Below, in pieces: positions 54,439-64,000 of a stretch of 64,000 bases of DNA; position 1 is the stretch's first letter; each line of letters opens with the position of its first letter. Both the position numbers and the translations under genes were made by a program. Source of the DNA: Marinactinospora thermotolerans DSM 45154 (lineage in GTDB: Bacteria; Actinomycetota; Actinomycetes; Streptosporangiales; Streptosporangiaceae). The stretch spans positions 310,001 to 374,000 of the forward strand of contig NZ_FUWS01000004.1 of the NCBI RefSeq assembly GCF_900167435.1. The letters are read 5' to 3'. Under the pieces are notes generated by a model that did no database searches, was not told the DNA's origin, and saw only the letters and a list, made by a program, of their open reading frames with translations.

Positions 54439-54687
54439 TCAGGCGACGAGGGAGGCCTTCCCGCGCCTCCGGACGCCGGCCGTGAGCCGGCGCGCCAGCT
54501 CCTCCAGCGCGGCCGGGGTGAACACGACCCCTTCGGCGAGAAGCCGGGCCTGGGAGTAGACGACCGTATCGCCCGCGGCCTCGTGCCTGCGGACGATACG
54601 CACCCGCCCCTCGGGGCGCACCGTGATGATGGCGTCAGTGGGGGCGTGCATCAGCGCGAGAATGTGCCGGGGCAGGATGTCGCACAC
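54439..54687 (-). CDS. Hypothetical protein, 82 aa
   Basis: GTG 54687 is preceded by GAGAAGG eight bases upstream and gives VCDILPRHILALMHAPTDAI, ITVRPEGRVRIVRRHEAAGD, then TVVYSQARLLAEG and a C-terminal helix TPAALEELARRLTAGVRRRGK. The segment has a protein-like mix of beta-prone and helical parts, unlike the Arg/Pro-rich chance frames around it. No family was recognised. It stands alone. Confidence 0.5.
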   Translation of the reverse strand: MCDILPRHILALMHAPTDAIITVRPEGRVRIVRRHEAAGDTVVYSQARLLAEGVVFTPAALEELARRLTAGVRRRGKASLVA

Positions 54688-55183
54688 GGGACGGACCTTC
54701 TCGTCGGGAGGTTCGGGACCGTTCCGCCCGCCGTTTCGAAGCGGCCGGGGCGGAGGCTCATGCCCTACCCCGGACCAGGGGTTTATTCCGCCTGGTCCGG
54801 TGAGGACGGTGGGGGTGGAATACCAGCCGCGGACATCGGGCCGCGAGCGCCCCGGTCCCGGATGACACCTTGGCGCCTCTCGACTGGAACGTCGCTTCTC
54901 GAGCGGAATGACCGATTCCAAGTCCGGAGATGGATATGACGGAGAAGTAACACCGGGGCGCGCCGGTTTCCCGAACCGTATTCTCCTGGCCGATACCGGC
55001 CCCACGGACATACACGGACATCACCTGACGTTCTTTTCAAACGTTAGAAAAGGTTCCATGACCACGCCGGGCACCTCGGACAGCACCGTCAGAGGACATC
55101 TGTTATCACAATAGTTGCAACTGTAACTTTCCAACTGTCTGCTGTATTGTTCCGACGCGATCACCGTGAAAGGGGGCGATTCA
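54688..55183. promoter_or_regulatory. AT-richer region with palindrome and direct repeats
   Basis: 496 bp, clearly lower in GC from 54900 on. It contains a perfect 10-bp palindrome AGTTGCAACT at 55113-55122 and two CAACTGT heptamers 14 bp apart (55118 and 55132) before the frame at 55184. A 68-codon plus-strand frame (54908-55114) and an inner ATG at 55058 with AAAGG upstream are possible but weak. Likely a promoter/operator region for the genes to its right. Confidence 0.4.
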
Positions 55184-55336
55184 GTGAACGCACTCAAGGA
55201 ATTTCACGACCTGCGGCGGGAGTACGGCTCCAGCCTCTGGGACCGTGCCGGCCGTGTGCCAACGGACGGCGTGAAAACCCACCCGCCGGACCGCCGACGG
55301 AGGCCGTCACCAGCGGGGCGGGCGTGTCGCGGATGA
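55184..55336 (+). CDS. Possible short ORF or truncated gene start
   Basis: GTG 55184, seven bases after AAGGGGG, starts VNALKEFHDLRREYGSSLWD, which reads like real coding sequence for about 28 codons, then becomes Arg/Pro-rich and stops at 55336. Either a small protein or the intact start of a gene whose remainder is lost. No family recognised. Confidence 0.3.
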   Translation: MNALKEFHDLRREYGSSLWDRAGRVPTDGVKTHPPDRRRRPSPAGRACRG

Positions 55337-55775
55337 CGCTCCACCGTCTTCTCCCGGCCGAGTTCCCCCTCTGGTCCCTGCCGGCGGAGCGCAGCGCGCG
55401 GACGCGGTGGCCCGCCGTCTCCCGAGAGGGAGCGGTCGCCTTCCCCGAACGCGGCCTTGAGGCCGTCAGGGTTCTCCAGCCGGCCCGCCGGGAAACACGA
55501 ATGGCGGCCTACCGGACCGGGGTCTCGCCCTCCTCTTTCGGGAAACGATGGATCGCGTTGCCCACCTCCAGAGGTGAGGACATCTCCTCGGTCTCTCAAC
55601 GGATCGTTCCCGCGCCGCGCGGCATCCCGATCGAGCGTTTGCGCGAACGCGTCGGTATGCGTCCAGCCGGCGCCGGTTCCCGTTTCCATAGCCACGACGA
55701 ATACGGAACTCTTGCCGGTCGTACCGAGATTCGGACACGGGCGGTGGAGCCGGTTACCGAGACCTTAGGTTTACT
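55337..55775. other. Gap before the P450 gene, about 440 bp
   Basis: An open frame crosses it on the plus strand but has no recognisable protein features. TTAGGTTTACTGTGACC at the right end places a GTG for the P450 gene without a clear ribosome binding site. Confidence 0.35.
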
Positions 55776-57179
55776 GTGACCGAAAACACCCGGCCATGGA
55801 TACGACAGGCGGTGAAAACGACGAATGAAAGCGATGTGATGTTCCCCCCGGAACCAAGGAACGCGACAAGAAGATGTCCGCTGCGCTCCACCGAGGCAGA
55901 GCCGTTGCCCCGGCCGGATCCACAACACACGCCAGGCCGGAATTCCCCCTGGGAGTGGTTACGCCGTCTCCACGGCCCCCTCGCCCCCGTCGAGATCGCC
56001 CCCGGTGTCCGTGTCTGGCTCACCCTCACCTACGAGGCCACCGCGCAGGCCCTGTGCAGTCCCACGTTGTCCAACGACCCCCGGCACTGGGAGGAGTTCC
56101 ACTCCGGACGGGTGGGCGAAGCCGGTCTGCTTCCGCTCACGGCACCGCGCGACAACGCCCTGACCTCGGACGGGGAGACCCACCGGCGGCGCCGCGCGCC
56201 CCTCGTGGACGGACTCGCCAAGCTCACCGCGCGGGGGATGGGCCAGGAGATCACCGCCATCACCGACCGCCTCATCGACTCCTTCATCGAACGCGGTCAC
56301 GCCGACCTGATCGGCGAGTTCGCCACGCGCCTGCCGATCCTCGTGCTCAGTCGCGCCTATGGGCTCTCGGACGGGAACGGGCTGCGTCTGGCCGAACTCG
56401 CCTCCCGGTTCTGGGACTGCGACCCCGCCACGGCGGACCCGGCCGCCGCCGAACTGGAGGCGTTCTTCGCGGAACTGACCGCCCGCGCCCGACGCTGGCC
56501 CGGCGAGGACCTGGCGAGCTGGATGATCACCCATCCCTCGCGGCTCAGCGAGACCGAGATCCGGCACGGCCTGATGTCCTACATCGCCGCCGGAAACGAT
56601 CTCACGGCCCATCTCATCGCCAACACCCTGGTCGAGCTGCTGGCGGACCCCGCTCCCGAGCGGGGTCCGGTCCTCTCGCACGTCGACGTCGGAAGGGCGG
56701 TCCGGCGCGCGTGCCGGGTGCGCCCCCCGTTGCGGGTGTGGCCGGCGCGCTACGCCATCCAGGACACCGACATCGCCGGGGTTCGCATAGGCGCGGGCGA
56801 GGGGGTGGCCATCGGTTTCGAACCCGCCCACGAGGACCCGGCCCTCGCCCACCACGTCGAGGACGCCGAACACACCCTTCTGACCTGGGGGGCGGGAACG
56901 CACACCTGCCCGGCCCGCTCCCTCGCGTGGGAGATCACCGAGCAGGGCGTCACCGCCGTGCTGCGCCGCCTGCGAGAACCCCGCCTGGCCCTGCGGGTGG
57001 AGGAACTCCGGCCCCGGCCGGGGCCCCTCCTCAACGCCTTCGACGCGCTGCCCGTGCGCTTCGTCCCCGGCCGTCCCGCCTCCGCCACCCGGGCTCTGGG
57101 CCCCGGCCGGCCCGCACGGCCGAGGCCACGCCGTAGGGGAAAGGGGAGGGCCTGGCTGACACGCTGGTGGTGCCACTGA
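55776..57179 (+). CDS. Cytochrome P450 lacking the ExxR glutamate
   Basis: A 467-residue bacterial P450. I-helix SYIAAGNDLTAHL, heme-binding loop TWGAGTHTCPARSLAWEIT with C378. The K-helix, normally EALR-type (ExxR), reads AVRRACRVRPPLR, so the Glu is Arg. As recalled, only the CYP157 group, encoded in conservons of Streptomyces, similarly departs from ExxR. The I-helix also has Leu where the first Thr usually is. A TTA leucine codon occurs at codon 62 (55959-55961), rare in this composition and a mark of bldA control. The long Arg/Pro-rich C-terminal tail after residue 440 may not be native. GTG 55776 start is tentative. Confidence 0.8.
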   Translation: MTENTRPWIRQAVKTTNESDVMFPPEPRNATRRCPLRSTEAEPLPRPDPQHTPGRNSPWEWLRRLHGPLAPVEIAPGVRVWLTLTYEATAQALCSPTLSNDPRHWEEFHSGRVGEAGLLPLTAPRDNALTSDGETHRRRRAPLVDGLAKLTARGMGQEITAITDRLIDSFIERGHADLIGEFATRLPILVLSRAYGLSDGNGLRLAELASRFWDCDPATADPAAAELEAFFAELTARARRWPGEDLASWMITHPSRLSETEIRHGLMSYIAAGNDLTAHLIANTLVELLADPAPERGPVLSHVDVGRAVRRACRVRPPLRVWPARYAIQDTDIAGVRIGAGEGVAIGFEPAHEDPALAHHVEDAEHTLLTWGAGTHTCPARSLAWEITEQGVTAVLRRLREPRLALRVEELRPRPGPLLNAFDALPVRFVPGRPASATRALGPGRPARPRPRRRGKGRAWLTRWWCH

Positions 57180-57424
57180 GGGCGGACGAGGGGCGCTGCG
57201 CGTGGCCGTGGACCTCGACGCCGCGGGCGGGCCGCGTCCCCTCCCGTTCCGGCGGGCGGTGAACGCGCGAGGTCCATGGCGCCCACCGCCGCGGCCCCCG
57301 GCCCGGGCGGGCCAGCGAGAGCGTGCCGGGCTCCCGCCGAGGCGGGCGGCCGTGCCGTCCACGGGGACGCGGATTCTCGGGGAAACCCGCTCGAACCGTC
57401 CCCGGCCTGCCCTAGGGTCCTCGT

Positions 57425-57865
57425 GTGCTGACCCGTGTGACAGGCGTCCTCGTCGAGGACGACCGCCTTCTGCTGGTGGAGCAGGAGGGCGGTGGAGCCC
57501 GCCGGTGGCACCTGCCCGGCGGGAAGGTCGAGGAGGGGGAGTCCCTCGCCGACTCCATGACGCGCGAGATGCGCGAGGAGACCGGACTCCGGGTGGAGGT
57601 CGTCAGGCTGCTGTACCTGTGCGACCACCTCGTGCCGGCCGAGGGCCTGCACGTCCTCCACATCACCTTCGAGGTGCGCCGGCTGGGCGGGCGCCTCGGC
57701 GACATCGCGCCCGGCGCCGACTTCCGGCCGATCCTCGGCGTGGAGTTCGTGCCGTTCCATGAACTGGGCGAACGCGGGTTCGGTGAGCGGTTCGTCGAGC
57801 TCGTGGCGGAAGGGTTCCCCGGCGCCGGGCGCTACGCGGGTCCCAAGTCCGCTCTCGGACTGTGA
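57425..57865 (+). CDS. NUDIX hydrolase
   Basis: A 146-residue nucleoside-diphosphate-X hydrolase. The Nudix box is complete: GGKVEEGESLADSMTREMREETGL (positions about 37-60, with REMREE carrying the metal ligands). Substrate unknown; small Nudix proteins clean oxidised or non-canonical nucleotides. GTG 57425 lies 7-8 nt after TAGGGT, so the transcript is probably leaderless. Confidence 0.9.
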   Translation: MLTRVTGVLVEDDRLLLVEQEGGGARRWHLPGGKVEEGESLADSMTREMREETGLRVEVVRLLYLCDHLVPAEGLHVLHITFEVRRLGGRLGDIAPGADFRPILGVEFVPFHELGERGFGERFVELVAEGFPGAGRYAGPKSALGL

Positions 57866-57955
57866 GCCCGCGCTCCCCGGCCGCTCCCACCCCGCGCCGG
57901 TGCCCGGCACGCCGGCGGCCCCGGGACCGCCTCTCCCGTCGGAGGTCACCGCCTC

Positions 57956-57987
57956 GCGTGGGCCGCCCGCGTGCGGGCGGCCCACGC
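57956..57987. terminator. Bidirectional 15-bp hairpin
   Basis: GCGTGGGCCGCCCGC pairs perfectly with its complement around a GT turn. It sits between the convergent Nudix and ArsR-type genes, 90 bp from one stop and 17 bp from the other. Confidence 0.65.
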
Positions 57988-58004
57988 CGCAGAGGTGGGG
58001 AGTG

Positions 58005-58973
58005 TCAGGAGGGTGGGTGGAGCAGGTCCAACCCCAGTGGGGTGAGGACGTGACGGACCGTGGCCCCGTGTCGTTCGCTGGCCACCAGGCCGGCGTCGCG
58101 CAGCAGCGAGGTGTGCTCGCTGGCCGAGGACAGCGAGATGTCCAGACTGCGCGCGAGTTCGCCGGTGGTGTGCTCGCTGGTGAGCGCGCGCAGGACCGCG
58201 GCGCGGGTGCGTCCGAGCAGCCGGGCCAGCGTGTCCCCCGCCGGCCGTTGCCTCTCGGAGGCCCTGGCCAGGAAGGACAGCGGCTCGTGGCGCACCGGGT
58301 AGAGCAGCACCGGCGGCAGGGCGGGGTCCAGGAAGGTCACCGGGTTGGTCGCACAGAAGAACGCCGGAATCAGGAGCAGGCCACGGCCTCCCAGGTGCAT
58401 GTCCTGGTCGACACCGTAGTCGAGCTCGATCGTGCTCATCCGGCTCGGCGGCGTCTTCGCCGCGCGCGTGATCGGCGCCACCGCCCCGCCGGGGGCGGCG
58501 GCCTCTCGCGCGCCGTGCTGGGCCTTGTGAGAGATGTAGTCCCAGTAGGGGCGCAGGGCGATCTCGAAATAGCAGGTCACCGCACGCGACAGCAGGCGCA
58601 TGGCGCCCGCCTCCTTGCGGACGAGGCCGCTGGTCCAGGCCGGACGTGGACCACCCGCGAACCTCAGGTCGAGGTCACGGGCGATCTGCCGGCGTGGGGT
58701 GGCGAGGAGCGCTTCGAGGCCGTCGGACAGGTCCGGCCCCGCGACGGGGCTGAGGAAGTCCGGGGCGTAGCCCTGGGCCGGCACGAGGTCGAGCAGCGCG
58801 CGACCGGCGGGGGGCAGCCGGGTGAGGACACGCCGTCGCCATGGTCCGAAGACCAGTTCGTCGGACGCCTCGGCCAGCATGTACAGGCTGAGCAGGATCT
58901 CCCACATGGGGTCGGGTCGGGGGAGGACCCGCACCTTCTCCCAGTCGGTGGAAGAGAAATGGATGCGCAACAT
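58005..58973 (-). CDS. ArsR-type winged-helix regulator with DUF5937-like N-terminus
   Basis: A 322-residue regulator. The N-terminal 220 residues start MLRIHFSSTDWEKVRVLPRPDPMWE, typical of the DUF5937/ArsR proteins of actinomycetes, and include a block around YGVDQDMHLGGRGLLLIPAFF. The winged helix is C-terminal: RAAVLRALTSEHTTGELARSLDISLSSASEHTSLLRDAGLVASERHGATVRHVLT. No metal-binding Cys cluster is visible, so the inducer is probably not a metal. ATG 58973. No target gene is adjacent in the same direction. Confidence 0.85.
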   Translation of the reverse strand: MLRIHFSSTDWEKVRVLPRPDPMWEILLSLYMLAEASDELVFGPWRRRVLTRLPPAGRALLDLVPAQGYAPDFLSPVAGPDLSDGLEALLATPRRQIARDLDLRFAGGPRPAWTSGLVRKEAGAMRLLSRAVTCYFEIALRPYWDYISHKAQHGAREAAAPGGAVAPITRAAKTPPSRMSTIELDYGVDQDMHLGGRGLLLIPAFFCATNPVTFLDPALPPVLLYPVRHEPLSFLARASERQRPAGDTLARLLGRTRAAVLRALTSEHTTGELARSLDISLSSASEHTSLLRDAGLVASERHGATVRHVLTPLGLDLLHPPS

Positions 58974-59800
58974 CGGGATCCGTTCCGCTGTTTCTCGAAC
59001 GGCGCGAGTACAGGACAGGTCGGGAGGCCGCGCCGGCGCGGAAATATCCTCCGTCGGCCGAGTCGGCCTCCCCGACACCGCCCAGAGTAGGGAACCCCCG
59101 CAGGGCGCCCCGCCGGCGGTTCCACGCGGTTGCGGCCCCGAGCATTCCCGCCGCGGGTGGCCGGTCTCGGGGCGCACCACACCGACCTGGTGGTTTCGGC
59201 GGACACCGAAAGGTAGCGCGCGGGTCTGTACCGGGCCGGTGGGGGCGGCTAGCGTTGGCGACGCGATCGACGGGGGATCCACACGAAACGGTCGAGGAAG
59301 ACAGGGTGGAGACCGGCGCCGCGACGCTTGTCACGGGGGTGATGTCGGCGGGCGGGGCGACGACGGCGGACGCCCGCGGCGGGACGGGACAACGGAGCAG
59401 GAGGCGTCGACGGCGAGATCCTCGTCGGCGTGATCGCCCGATGTCGCGCCCGGTGCCTCCAGCGACCGCCACCACGCGGGTCGGGCCGCGGCGCCGTGGA
59501 CGGTGCGGCACCACGGCCCGATCTCGCGCCGGACCGGCCCTCAGCGTGAAGGGACGTCCGAAACCCCCATATGGCCTACGCCGCTTTCCCGCAGCCATCC
59601 GGGAACAGCCCGGTCCGGCGACGCAGCGTCCCGGCGCGTAGGCCCCGCCTGCCCCCGTCGGGGAGGGTTGAGCCCCCTTCCCCTCCCCGACGAGGATGCA
59701 ACACCCCACGTGAAGCCGGTCCGACACGAGCGCGCTAAGGGCACCTCGCGGGGACGGCCCCTCTTTTCCCGAGGGGCTGTCGCCGTGCCGATCCCCTCGG
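58974..59800. other. Gene-poor interval, 827 bp
   Basis: Several Arg-rich chance frames. A hairpin at 59657-59691 is annotated separately. AGCGTTGG at 59248-59256 could be part of a plus-strand promoter but no gene follows. Confidence 0.4.
59657..59691 (-). terminator. Candidate terminator after the STAS gene
   Basis: GTCGGGGAGG pairs with CCTCCCCGAC across a 15-base loop, about 110 bp beyond the STAS stop on the minus strand. No T-run. Confidence 0.45.
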
Positions 59801-60142
59801 CTACGTGGCGGCGGAGCCTCCACGCAGGGCGGTGTCGAGGTCGTGGTGGATGGGAACGAGCAGGTCCAGGCCGACCAGCGAGAGGACGCGACGGACCTGC
59901 GCATCAGGGACGGCCAGCACCAGGGCCGGCCCCTCCGGGCCCGCCTGGCCGAGCGCGGCCATGATCGCGGCGATGCCGGAGGAGTCACAGAAGACCGTGC
60001 GGGACATGTCCACGACGACACAGGCCGGGCCCGTGGCGACCGCGTCGCTCAGGGCTTCGGCGAAGTCGTCGGCGACGGTCATGTCGATCTCGACCGGGGC
60101 GGGGACCACGAGGGGGGCGTCGCGTGCGCAGGGGGCGTGCAT
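59801..60142 (-). CDS. STAS-domain anti-sigma factor antagonist
   Basis: A 113-residue SpoIIAA/RsbV-like protein. The phosphorylation loop is VVVDMSRTVFCDSSGIAAI (DSSGI, serine near residue 57), and PVEIDMTVADDF is the usual first helix. It would bind an anti-sigma kinase in its dephosphorylated form. ATG 60142 is chosen so that the chain begins just before the domain. No anti-sigma factor or sigma factor gene lies next to it, so it is an orphan, as in many actinomycetes. Confidence 0.85.
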   Translation of the reverse strand: MHAPCARDAPLVVPAPVEIDMTVADDFAEALSDAVATGPACVVVDMSRTVFCDSSGIAAIMAALGQAGPEGPALVLAVPDAQVRRVLSLVGLDLLVPIHHDLDTALRGGSAAT

Positions 60143-60844
60143 GGCAGCGGAGACCTTCCATCTCCAGGAGACACATGACGGCGAGAGCGCCGAAACGTGG
60201 TGGACCATCGTCGCATCCCGACCCGAGCAGGGGCAACGTGACTGGACGATCCGGGGACCGACCGGACGCGTCCCGGCTGTGGCCTCTGGTTCCGGCCGTC
60301 CGGGGCGGACGAGAACGGCCGGAGCCTCCGCGGACGGACGGACCGGTTCGGCCGGCCCGGCGGGATCGGGTGCGGGAGGACGGCCACCCCGGCATCGCCG
60401 CCCGGGGCCGACCTCGTTGCGTTTTCCCAGGGCCTGCGCACCGATACCACGCCGTTGCCGGGCGGGCTCGCTTCGGCCGGGCGCGGCGGATCCTCTCCGT
60501 CCTGTCCCGGGCGGGTGACATCGCGACGCTCACGGTGACCGGGCTCGTCCCTCTCGACGGTGTGGCCGTGCGCGGCCCGCGCACCGGCACGCCCCGATCC
60601 AGGGCTGATGACAGGCGTCCGTCCCCGCGGCGGGGCCTCGGGGCAGGGGCGAGAACCGGGCACGACGCTGCCGGGCCGTCGCCCGGGTCGCGGCCGTACC
60701 ACCATCCCGCGCCGGCCCTTCCCGGCATCGGACACGCCTCGCACGCGGGAAGACCGCGTGGCTCGGGCTGCGCCTCAGGGTGAGGTGGGCCGGTGCCGGA
60801 GGTGGACATGACGAGAAGACCGGGATGTGGGTACACCACCCGGT
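60143..60844. other. Gene-poor interval, 702 bp
   Basis: Only chance frames rich in Arg and Pro. The last 40 bp before the DUF397 gene (GGGTACACC) may hold its promoter. Confidence 0.4.
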
Positions 60845-61069
60845 ATGAGCGATCCCCTCTTCCTCACGTCCAGCCACAGCGCGAACGTCGACAACCGCGT
60901 CGAGGCCGCCTTCCCCGGCTCCGGTCGCTCCACCCGTCCGGAGGCCCCGGCAAAGTCCCGCCATAGCGCGCCGGTCCGCGACTCCGAGGGTTTCGGGCGC
61001 GGCCGTCCCGCCGTCGTCCCCGCCGAGTGGGCCGTCTTCCTGCGCGACGTCCGCGGCGAACTCCTGTGA
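60845..61069 (+). CDS. DUF397 domain protein
   Basis: A 74-residue protein with the DUF397 hallmarks TSSHSANVDNRVEAAF at the start and HSAPVRDSEGF...VVPAEWAVFLRDVRGELL at the end. The middle (SGRSTRPEAPAKSR) is longer than usual, and the CVEV-type Cys is Arg. DUF397 proteins are normally encoded beside an XRE regulator (as in WhiJ/BldB-like systems of Streptomyces), but none is adjacent. ATG 60845. Confidence 0.8.
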   Translation: MSDPLFLTSSHSANVDNRVEAAFPGSGRSTRPEAPAKSRHSAPVRDSEGFGRGRPAVVPAEWAVFLRDVRGELL

Positions 61070-61390
61070 CACCGGACCGGTCCGGCGGCGCGGTCGCGGC
61101 CTCCAACAGGACGGCCGGCGCGCTTCGCCGGGCCGGCGTGGTGCCCGTCCAACGGTGAGAACTCCGGCGGATCGCCGTCCCGTCCTCGGGACGGCGCATC
61201 GGCGTGGGCGGCGCACACCAGGACACGGGTTCCAGCACCGGAGGTGGCACCGAGCCCCCAGGCGATGCCTGGCACCGCCGCCGGCCCCGAGGACGGCGCA
61301 CAGATCCGGACGTGCCCCTCCCGGCCGAGGGGAGGGGCATGTCCAGGGACAGAGCGGGCCGCAGGACGACGGCGGCCCTCGTCCTCGTCG
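61070..61390. other. Intergenic stretch, 321 bp
   Basis: No gene seen. It separates the DUF397 stop from the convergent stop of argG. Confidence 0.4.
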
Positions 61391-63321
<1,931 letters not shown>

Positions 63322-64000
63322 ATGCGCGCTGTGAGGATGCACGCGGACGAGGCCGATATCGACGAAACCCTCGTGCACCGGCTGGTCGCCGAGCAGTTCC
63401 CCGACTGGTCGGGCCTATCGGTCGAACCGGTGGAGTCCAGCGGGACCGACAACGCCATGTACCGGCTGGGGGAGGAGATGGTCGTACGGCTGCCGCGCAT
63501 CCCCGGAGCCGTGAACGGTGTCGCGCACGAACTGCGCTGGCTTCCCCGGCTGGCCGCGCACCTCCCCGTCCCCGTTCCCCGGCCACTGAGGGAGGGACGT
63601 CCCACCCCGGCCTACCCCTGGCCCTGGTCGGTCTATCAGTGGCTGGAGGGGACCAACCCGCGGGTGGACTCCCTCGCCGATCCGGACGGACTGGCCGAGG
63701 ACCTGGCGGAGTTCGTCGCGGCACTGCGCGCGGTCGACCCCATCGGTGGCCCGGCCGCGGAGCGCGGCGTGCCCCTGGCCGAACGGGACGCGCCCACGCG
63801 CGCGGCGCTCGCGCAGCTGGAAGGGGAGATCGACGTCGCGGCGGCGACCGCGGTGTGGGAGGAGGCCCTGCGCGTCCCCGAACGGCGAGGGCCGGCCGTG
63901 TGGATGCACGCGGATCTGTCCCCGGGCAACCTGCTGACCGTGGACGGCAGGCTCGGCGCCGTCATCGACTTCGCCGCCGCGGGCACGGGCGACCCCACGG
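63322..64000 (+). CDS. Aminoglycoside phosphotransferase family protein, C-terminus cut by edge
   Basis: At least 226 residues of an APH-fold kinase. TDNAMYRLGEEMVVRLPR gives the nucleotide-lobe strands, WPWSVYQWLEG the hinge, MHADLSPGNLLTVDG the catalytic loop (HADxxxxN), and IDFAAAGTGDPT the metal Asp. The opening DETLVHRLVAEQFPDW fits actinobacterial APH-family kinases of unassigned substrate. ATG 63322 has GAAGG six bases upstream; ATG 63337 (MHADEADID) is the alternative. The last roughly 60-80 residues are beyond the window. Confidence 0.85.
   Translation, partial: MRAVRMHADEADIDETLVHRLVAEQFPDWSGLSVEPVESSGTDNAMYRLGEEMVVRLPRIPGAVNGVAHELRWLPRLAAHLPVPVPRPLREGRPTPAYPWPWSVYQWLEGTNPRVDSLADPDGLAEDLAEFVAALRAVDPIGGPAAERGVPLAERDAPTRAALAQLEGEIDVAAATAVWEEALRVPERRGPAVWMHADLSPGNLLTVDGRLGAVIDFAAAGTGDPT

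Noticed and set aside
60124-60783. Open frames of about 220 codons on both strands upstream of the DUF397 gene
   Set aside because: Mutually antisense, Arg/Pro-rich and without motifs or ribosome binding sites.

Overview
The window is very GC-rich (roughly 70 percent or more by eye) with many GTG and a few TTG starts, short leaders and several apparently leaderless promoters. It carries actinobacterial hallmark families: HelR, DUF397, DUF6510, DUF5946, a SWIM/SNF2 pair, F420-dependent LLM and TIGR03086 proteins, and a DUF742/conservon-type protein. The best guess is a chromosome segment of a filamentous actinomycete, probably a Nocardiopsis-like member of the Streptosporangiales. That placement is inference from gene content; no rRNA or tRNA is present.

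Layout. 1-8.1 kb: an alpha/beta hydrolase fragment, a HelR-type RNA polymerase recycling motor preceded by a rifamycin-associated element, small VOC and DinB proteins, an adenosine-deaminase relative and an Aes-type esterase. 8.35-9.96 kb: a molybdopterin sulfite-oxidase-like gene (broken by two indels), its FAD/NAD reductase and a DUF6510 zinc-ribbon protein. 10.5-15.3 kb: an SNF2 helicase/SWIM pair and a membrane sensor-domain protein. 16-21.8 kb: a decaying, probably copper-linked island with CsoR-like operators, a frameshifted EmrB-type exporter, a DUF6153-DUF305-glycosylhydrolase-like row, and dioxygenase and MFS pseudogenes.

22.2-25.9 kb: the most unusual system. One gene encodes a CrtC/AttH-like (carotenoid-hydratase-like) domain fused to a trans-prenyl diphosphate synthase, followed closely by a two-gene ABC transporter. 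26.4-34.9 kb: methyltransferase, DHA2 exporter with divergent TetR, GNAT, virginiamycin B lyase and two alpha/beta hydrolases. 35-39 kb: an AbgT transporter plus M20 peptidase operon, divergent from a two-module Lrp regulator. 39.2-41.2 kb: an OafA-type acyltransferase.

41.6-47.6 kb: a compact biosynthetic locus. A single-module KS-AT-ACP polyketide synthase converges on an operon encoding a fused DUF742/pseudo-GTPase, a styrene-monooxygenase-type flavoprotein and a SAM methyltransferase. 48-54 kb: an APH-type kinase, F420 enzyme, sugar porter and decayed regulators. 54.4-57.2 kb: an AT-richer regulatory stretch and a cytochrome P450 that lacks the ExxR glutamate and contains a rare TTA codon. 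57.4-64 kb: Nudix, ArsR-type regulator, STAS, DUF397, a long-form argininosuccinate synthase behind an ARG box, and a phosphotransferase cut by the right edge.

A recurring oddity is the number of genes broken by single small indels or one nonsense codon, many in GC-rich or homopolymer runs. Either the strain is losing these functions or the assembly carries consensus errors; reads would decide. Functions are assigned from motifs read by eye; no database search was run.
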